A stretch of DNA of 10,331 nt from Myxococcota bacterium (GTDB taxonomy: Bacteria; Myxococcota_A; Polyangia; HGW-17; JAJRWW01), in assembly GCA_024276595.1 (NCBI GenBank), contig JAJRWW010000501.1, positions 1 to 10,331 on the forward strand, read 5' to 3'. The translations under genes and the position numbers were made by a program. The notes below the pieces were generated by a model. The model was not told the DNA's origin and ran no database searches. It saw nothing but the letters and a program-made list of their open reading frames with translations. Positions 6,849 to 10,331 of the stretch are shown here, piece by piece. The number at the start of each line of letters is the position of its first letter. The stretch's first letter is position 1.

Positions 6849-7849
6849 CAGACCCCTGCCTCCCGTGGCGCGTCGAAGGTCAACAGCGCAGTGGCCCAGG
6901 AGAGGCCGGCCCCGACGCCAACCAGAGCGACCTGGTCACCGGCACGGAAGGCCCCCCACTGGGCGCTGAGCACCGACGGCGATCCAGCGGTGGCGGTGTT
7001 GCCAAAATCGCGGACATTGGAGTGGTGCCGCTGGGCCGGGACATGGCAGCGCTCACAGACGTTCTGCAGCATCAGGCCATTTGCCTGGTGGCCTATGAAG
7101 TGCAGGCGCCCCGGATCAGCGCAGTCCCTTTGCAACCCGCGAAGCAGCCGCACTGTCTGCTTGATGGCAAAGGTCTGAACGCTGGCGCCATGCTGATCGA
7201 AGTGGCCAGCCCAGGGGACGATCACCTTGTCGTGCCCGCGCGGGTTGCTGGCCAGCTCACAGCGCCCCACCCTCACCGGTGAAGCCACCCGCGTCGACAG
7301 CACCGCCGCAACCGCTGCGTCCCCCCAGAGCACGGCTGATCTGCGGTCGTTGTAGTTGACCGACCGAGTGGTTGTCTCAGCCATGGCCAGCAGGATCCAC
7401 TCCGGGGCGCGCTCCACGTCCATCATCGAGACGGCATACAGCGCGGCTCCAAAGCTGGTGCAGGCCGAGCGAATATCCATGCACGGCGCTGTAAGGTGGA
7501 GCGCCTCGGCGACCTGACAGGCCTCCGCGGGGGTCACGAAGTCAGGCACGCTCCCGCCGCCGATCACCAGCCCCACCTCCTCTGCCTCGATGCCCGCCCG
7601 ATGGAGCGCCATGCGTGCTGCCTTGGCGGCGAGCTCGGCGTTGGAGATTTCGCAGGCCTCGCCGGCCGCGCGGACGTCGCTGTTTCGCGTGGTGCGGATG
7701 TAGCTCAGGTCCAGGACCGTTCGGCGGGAGCGAATGCCCGTTCGCTCGATGATCCACTCGTCGTCCGTGCCGATATCCAGCTCCTCCAAGAAGCTGTTGG
7801 TGATCTCGGCTCTGGGATGAAAATGTCCCACGCCGTGCAGGTAGAGCAT
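6848..7849 (-). CDS. Beta-ketoacyl-ACP synthase III, FabH-like
   Basis: This 333-residue thiolase-fold enzyme has the KAS III triad: Cys130 in RSACTSF, His254 in GHQAN and Asn284 in GNTATAGSPS. DEWIIERTGIRSRR (30-43) and WGDAAVAAVL (175-184) are also typical. KAS III enzymes start chains by condensing an acyl-CoA with malonyl-ACP. The segment after the RTGIR motif (about 44-66, VLDLSYIRTTRNSDVRA) is not like E. coli FabH, so the primer may not be acetyl-CoA; this is inference. It starts at ATG 7849 in a TGATG overlap with the enoyl reductase stop, and ends in the same way against fabA. It is the only KAS III seen here and makes the operon able to initiate its own chains. Confidence 0.9.
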   Translation of the reverse strand: MLYLHGVGHFHPRAEITNSFLEELDIGTDDEWIIERTGIRSRRTVLDLSYIRTTRNSDVRAAGEACEISNAELAAKAARMALHRAGIEAEEVGLVIGGGSVPDFVTPAEACQVAEALHLTAPCMDIRSACTSFGAALYAVSMMDVERAPEWILLAMAETTTRSVNYNDRRSAVLWGDAAVAAVLSTRVASPVRVGRCELASNPRGHDKVIVPWAGHFDQHGASVQTFAIKQTVRLLRGLQRDCADPGRLHFIGHQANGLMLQNVCERCHVPAQRHHSNVRDFGNTATAGSPSVLSAQWGAFRAGDQVALVGVGAGLSWATALLTFDAPREAGV

Positions 7850-8793
7850 CAGCCGTTTCCCCCGGAGATGTGCTCGCCGCCATCCACTCGCAGGATGGTC
7901 CCATTGATCCAGGCTGCCTCGTCACGACACAGCAGGTAGATGACACCGGCCACGTCCTCGGGGCGGGTGAGACGCCGGAAGGGGTTCCGCCGCCTGGCAG
8001 CGGCCTTCATGCCCTCGATGCCAGGGATGAGTGCCGATGCAGGCGTCTCGGTGATGCCCGCCTGCACGATGTTGGAGCGAATCCCAAGTGGCGCGAGCTC
8101 CAGGGCCATGGAGCGGCTGAGCGCCTCCATGGCCACCTTCGCCGCGGACACGGCCGAGTAACCCCGCCAGGCCACCTCGTTGCCTTCGCTCGTCAGCCCC
8201 AACACCCGGGCGTCGGCGTCGAAGAGGTCGGCGGCCACCAGGGCTCGCACCCAGGAAAACAGGCTCGTGCCCATGTTGAATATGGTCCCCGCGAGATCCT
8301 CCTCCTCGATGACGTTTCTGCCATAGTCGCACTCGGACACCAGCGGCACCAGCTCATCGAAGCCCTGGGCGATGACACCCTTCAACGCGCGCGCCAAGGT
8401 GTCCGAGCGCATCCCGGTTGCCAATGACAGCGCTTTGATGAGCTCGGTTCGGCGCCGGTTCGCGTGAAAGGGGATCATGGGCTTGAGGTTGCCCAGCGCA
8501 ATGGAGTGCAAAAGCAGCCTGACCCTGCCGCTGTCTCCCATCCGGGTTTTGAGCTCGCCGACTATGCGCTCTCTTTCGTCGCCCGCCAGGGCGTCGGCGT
8601 TGAAGGTCAGAACCTCGACGCCGCGATCACGCATGGCCGAAAACTGCGGCGCAACTCGCTTCATTGCCCCACGCCGATCGCGATGCACCAGGGCCAGGTT
8701 CATTCCATGGGCCGAGAGCCGGTGGGCGGTGGCGAGCCCAAAGCCGCTGGAGCCACCAAGGATGAGGGCCCACTGATGATCTGAGAAGCTCAC
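7849..8793 (-). CDS. Enoyl-ACP reductase-like SDR (FabI/FabL type)
   Basis: This 314-residue short-chain dehydrogenase-like protein starts at GTG 8793, with AGGAGG 7 nt upstream. GGSSGFGLA (13-21) is the nucleotide loop. LLLHSIALG (93-101) matches the VHSIGFA element of FabI. The active-site pair is Tyr212 and Lys219, a YX6K spacing typical of enoyl-ACP reductases FabI/FabL, not the YX3K of ketoreductases such as the FabG here. RVDGGEHISG closes the domain. It is about 50 residues longer than FabI, mainly from an insertion around 110-165. Ser202 sits where FabI has Tyr146. In context it supplies the last step of the cycle, reducing trans-2-enoyl-ACP. A ketoreductase or other SDR activity cannot be excluded. 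The GTGA overlap couples it to fabD. Confidence 0.82.
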   Translation of the reverse strand: MSFSDHQWALILGGSSGFGLATAHRLSAHGMNLALVHRDRRGAMKRVAPQFSAMRDRGVEVLTFNADALAGDERERIVGELKTRMGDSGRVRLLLHSIALGNLKPMIPFHANRRRTELIKALSLATGMRSDTLARALKGVIAQGFDELVPLVSECDYGRNVIEEEDLAGTIFNMGTSLFSWVRALVAADLFDADARVLGLTSEGNEVAWRGYSAVSAAKVAMEALSRSMALELAPLGIRSNIVQAGITETPASALIPGIEGMKAAARRRNPFRRLTRPEDVAGVIYLLCRDEAAWINGTILRVDGGEHISGGNG

Positions 8794-9737
8794 GCCATGG
8801 CCTCCTGCGAGAGGACACGTCTGGCCGACCGGAGCGAGGTCACGGCATGCGCGGCAACGCCCATGGACTTGAAAAAGCCGCGGAGGGGGCGTCTGGGGCC
8901 CACCTCCAACATGGTGGAGCAGCGGCCTGCCAGGACCTTCATGTTGTCGCGCCAGCGAACCGTGCTGCTGACCTGCTCCACCAGGCGATCAAGGATGGAT
9001 GGACCGTCGCCCTCGTGGACCCCTCCCGACACGTTGCAGGTCACGTGGGTGGCGGAGTGGTCTCGGATCCCGGACATGTTCTCTTGCAACACCTCACGGA
9101 AAGGGCCCTCGATTGGCTTCATCAGCGCGCTGTGAAAAGGAGCGCTCACATCCAGAGGCACCATGCGATGGGCGCCCACGGACCTGTCCTTTTGGATCCT
9201 GTCCTTGGCCTGCAGGAGGTGCTCGCCCAGGCCTGACATGACAACCTGGCCCACGGCATTGTCGTTGGCCAGCTCCACTCGCAAACCCTCCAGGCAGCCA
9301 GTCAGCTTCTCACGATCGATGGAGTCACCGATAACCGCCATCATGCCTCCCAAACCAACCCCGACGGCCCGCTGCATGAGCCGCCCTCGCTGGCGAACCA
9401 CGCGCACGGCAGCTTCCAGCCCCACCGTGCCGGAGGCCACCAGGGCCGTGTACTCCCCGAGGCTGTGACCTCCCCAGGCGTGGACCTTCACTCCAAACTC
9501 CGACTCGATGCTCCTGAGCATCGACACCTCGGTGGTGAGAATGGCGGGCTGCGCAAACTCCGTGAGATCAAGCCTTCCGTCGTCGCCAAAGCACAGCCGA
9601 GCAAGATCCAACCCCAGCGCATCCGAGGCGCATTCGAACACCTGCCTCGCCAAGACAAAGGCCTCGTAGAAGTCCTTCCCCATGCCTGCCCTCTGGCAAC
9701 CTTGACCCGGAAAAACAACTGCTATCTTCTCCTGCAT
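8790..9737 (-). CDS. fabD: Malonyl-CoA:ACP transacylase FabD
   Basis: This 315-residue acyltransferase-domain protein moves malonyl groups from CoA to ACP. It shows the oxyanion-loop FPGQGCQ (Gln12), GHSLGEY with Ser92 and His91, Arg117 in RQRGRLMQ, and the second catalytic His202 in APFHSALM. All sit at nearly the same positions as in E. coli FabD (309 residues). ATG 9737 is preferred because the protein then begins MQEKIAVVFPGQG and GGAG lies upstream. In-frame ATGs at 9752 and 9803 would add non-homologous residues. It is the first gene of the operon, so the operon promoter should lie in the 9738-10184 region. A YX6K reductase gene overlaps its end as GTGA. Confidence 0.95.
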   Translation of the reverse strand: MQEKIAVVFPGQGCQRAGMGKDFYEAFVLARQVFECASDALGLDLARLCFGDDGRLDLTEFAQPAILTTEVSMLRSIESEFGVKVHAWGGHSLGEYTALVASGTVGLEAAVRVVRQRGRLMQRAVGVGLGGMMAVIGDSIDREKLTGCLEGLRVELANDNAVGQVVMSGLGEHLLQAKDRIQKDRSVGAHRMVPLDVSAPFHSALMKPIEGPFREVLQENMSGIRDHSATHVTCNVSGGVHEGDGPSILDRLVEQVSSTVRWRDNMKVLAGRCSTMLEVGPRRPLRGFFKSMGVAAHAVTSLRSARRVLSQEAMA

Positions 9738-9804
9738 GGTCACTCCCATCCCCACCAATCCAAGGGGGGCCTTCCATGCCGTGCTCATGTGGCAGACCCG
9801 CACC

Positions 9805-9817
9805 CTAGGAGCCCTAG
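9805..9817. promoter_or_regulatory. 13-bp palindrome CTAGG-AGC-CCTAG upstream of fabD
   Basis: The two 5-bp arms are perfect inverted copies around a 3-bp centre, 68-80 nt upstream of the chosen fabD ATG. CTAG is normally rare in bacterial DNA, so two copies 8 bp apart stand out. The position would suit an operator for the lipid operon, but no regulator gene is visible and the site matches no operator I can name. Confidence 0.25.
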
Positions 9818-9946
9818 ATCACGGTTTGGTCATGGACGAAAAAAAAGTGACCAGCCTGTTTGACGCACCGCGTGAGACTTTGAAGCACGTATTCATCGAA
9901 GGCTGCGCTCGACCAGGCTTCTGTGGTTCAGACACTGGGGGAGGGG

Positions 9947-9973
9947 CGCCGGCCCCACTTCCGCCGGCCCCAC
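9947..9973. repeat. Short direct repeat CGCCGGCCCCAC x2
   Basis: The 12-mer CGCCGGCCCCAC occurs at 9947-9958 and again at 9962-9973, a 15-bp period, inside a GC-rich non-coding stretch. It may be slippage or part of a longer dispersed repeat; the window holds no third copy that I found. Confidence 0.5.
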
Positions 9974-10144
9974 ACCCGACGGGCCTTCGACGCCAACCCC
10001 GTAGGGTGGAGCGCGTAGCGGTAGGCAGGGAGTAAGGGCATTGGCTCAGGTCCGCGACCCCAGGGGCCACCCCGGAGAGGCTCACCGCCTTTTTCGCAAC
10101 CTGTGGACTTTTTTCGGCGCCATGTCGTTTCAGGCGGCTTTTTT

Positions 10145-10177
10145 TTGACAACACTGGATCCCTCATGCTCATATCTT
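10145..10177 (+). promoter_or_regulatory. Candidate promoter for the DUF6788-like gene
   Basis: A consensus TTGACA (10145-10150) follows a T8 run. Possible -10 boxes are weak: TCATAT at 10169-10174 with 18-bp spacing, or TATCTT at 10172-10177 with 21-bp spacing. The T-tracts just upstream could act as an UP-like or curved element. The -35 box is good but the -10 is not. Confidence 0.3.
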
Positions 10178-10184
10178 GATCCAG

Positions 10185-10331
10185 ATGAAACGAGACCAAA
10201 GTAGACTCAGGCAAGAGCTGCGACGCATCGAAGCGTCCAGGGAAGCCTACGTGAACCAGATCCTGGCCGAGCGAGGCCCCATGCGCCGGGGCTCCTTCGT
10301 CACCATCTGGCGAAAGTGCGGCAAGCCCACA
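10185..10331 (+). CDS. DUF6788-like protein, N-terminal part (cut by right edge)
   Basis: ATG 10185 opens a frame that stays open for 49 residues to the window edge. A charged helical start (MKRDQSRLRQELRRIE) leads to MRRGSFVTIWRKCGKPT. The M-x-RGS-x-x-x-x-x-x-KCGK-P pattern is what I recognise from small DUF6788 proteins, where a second Cys pair and a basic region normally follow. These genes often lie beside transposase genes in GC-rich proteobacteria and Myxococcota, so a mobile element may begin here. The assignment rests on a short stretch and the Cys-rich part is out of view. The upstream ribosome site is weak (only GATCCAG just before ATG). It is divergent from the fatty-acid operon and probably unrelated to it. 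Confidence 0.6.
   Translation, partial: MKRDQSRLRQELRRIEASREAYVNQILAERGPMRRGSFVTIWRKCGKPT

Larger units (their letters stand above)
9738..10184. other. Divergent intergenic region between fabD and the DUF6788-like gene
   Basis: No coding region here is convincing. It holds an A8 tract (9839-9846), a CTAGG/CCTAG palindrome near fabD, a GC-rich stretch at about 9935-10080 with a short direct repeat, and T-tracts ahead of a TTGACA box on the plus strand. I could not assign a sigma-70 promoter for the fab operon on the minus strand. Both divergent genes must be transcribed from here or from farther away. Confidence 0.6.

Noticed and set aside
9738..9803. N-terminal extension of FabD to ATG 9803
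   Set aside because: The added residues lack FabD similarity. ATG 9737 has a GGAG ribosome site and gives the normal FabD beginning.
10117..10146. Possible intrinsic terminator (CGCC / GGCG stem, then T8) on the plus strand
   Set aside because: The stem is only 4 bp with an 11-nt loop, and no upstream plus-strand gene needs ending. The T8 is better read as part of the region upstream of TTGACA.
9819..10214. Minus-strand frame of 131 codons in the divergent intergenic region
   Set aside because: Its start overlaps the beginning of the DUF6788-like gene on the other strand. It runs through low-complexity GC-rich DNA and shows no domain.

Overview
The window holds one dense minus-strand gene block about 9.7 kb long, plus the start of a divergent plus-strand gene at the right edge. 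The DNA is GC-rich (roughly 60-65% by eye). GTG and TTG starts and stop/start overlaps are common, and there is a very long cysteine-rich Sel1-repeat lipoprotein. Together with a fatty-acid cluster and a DUF6788-like gene this suggests a Myxococcota or other deltaproteobacterial-type genome. That is an inference, not proven by any marker gene here.

Right to left, in the direction of transcription, the core is an apparently self-contained type II fatty acid synthase operon. The order is malonyl-CoA:ACP transacylase (fabD, 9737-8790), YX6K enoyl-ACP reductase-like SDR (8793-7849), FabH-like ketosynthase III (7849-6848), FabA dehydratase/isomerase (6848-6246), FabG ketoreductase (6240-5512), FabZ dehydratase (5522-5049), FabB/FabF-like ketosynthase (5052-3775), acyl carrier protein (3721-3473) and a PlsC-type acyltransferase (3480-2710). 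Most junctions overlap by 1-11 nt, and the fabA stop codon lies inside the fabG Shine-Dalgarno. The only real gap is about 53 nt before the ACP. The set covers malonyl loading, priming, condensation, keto-reduction, two kinds of dehydration, enoyl reduction, a carrier and a terminal acyl transfer to a membrane acceptor. Acetyl-CoA carboxylase and the phosphopantetheinyl transferase are absent.

Several members depart from the housekeeping enzymes in positions that matter. The ACP has N-S-A-R in place of D-S-L-D around the phosphopantetheine serine. The FabB/F-like ketosynthase has altered His and Gly-rich loops. The enoyl reductase carries a central insertion, and FabG lacks the usual tetrad Asn. 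The reading offered here is a dedicated secondary fatty-acid pathway, possibly unsaturated through FabA, delivered by its own acyltransferase. The product is unknown.

After a 127-nt gap, positions 2582-1 encode the first 860 residues of an exported, cysteine-rich Sel1-repeat lipoprotein. It has about 22 units and resembles Helicobacter Hcp proteins. It continues past the left edge.

The right intergenic region (9738-10184) holds a CTAGG/CCTAG palindrome upstream of fabD, a GC-rich stretch with a short direct repeat, and three T-tracts ahead of a TTGACA box. The latter may drive the divergent DUF6788-like ORF (10185 to the right edge), a family often seen beside transposases.
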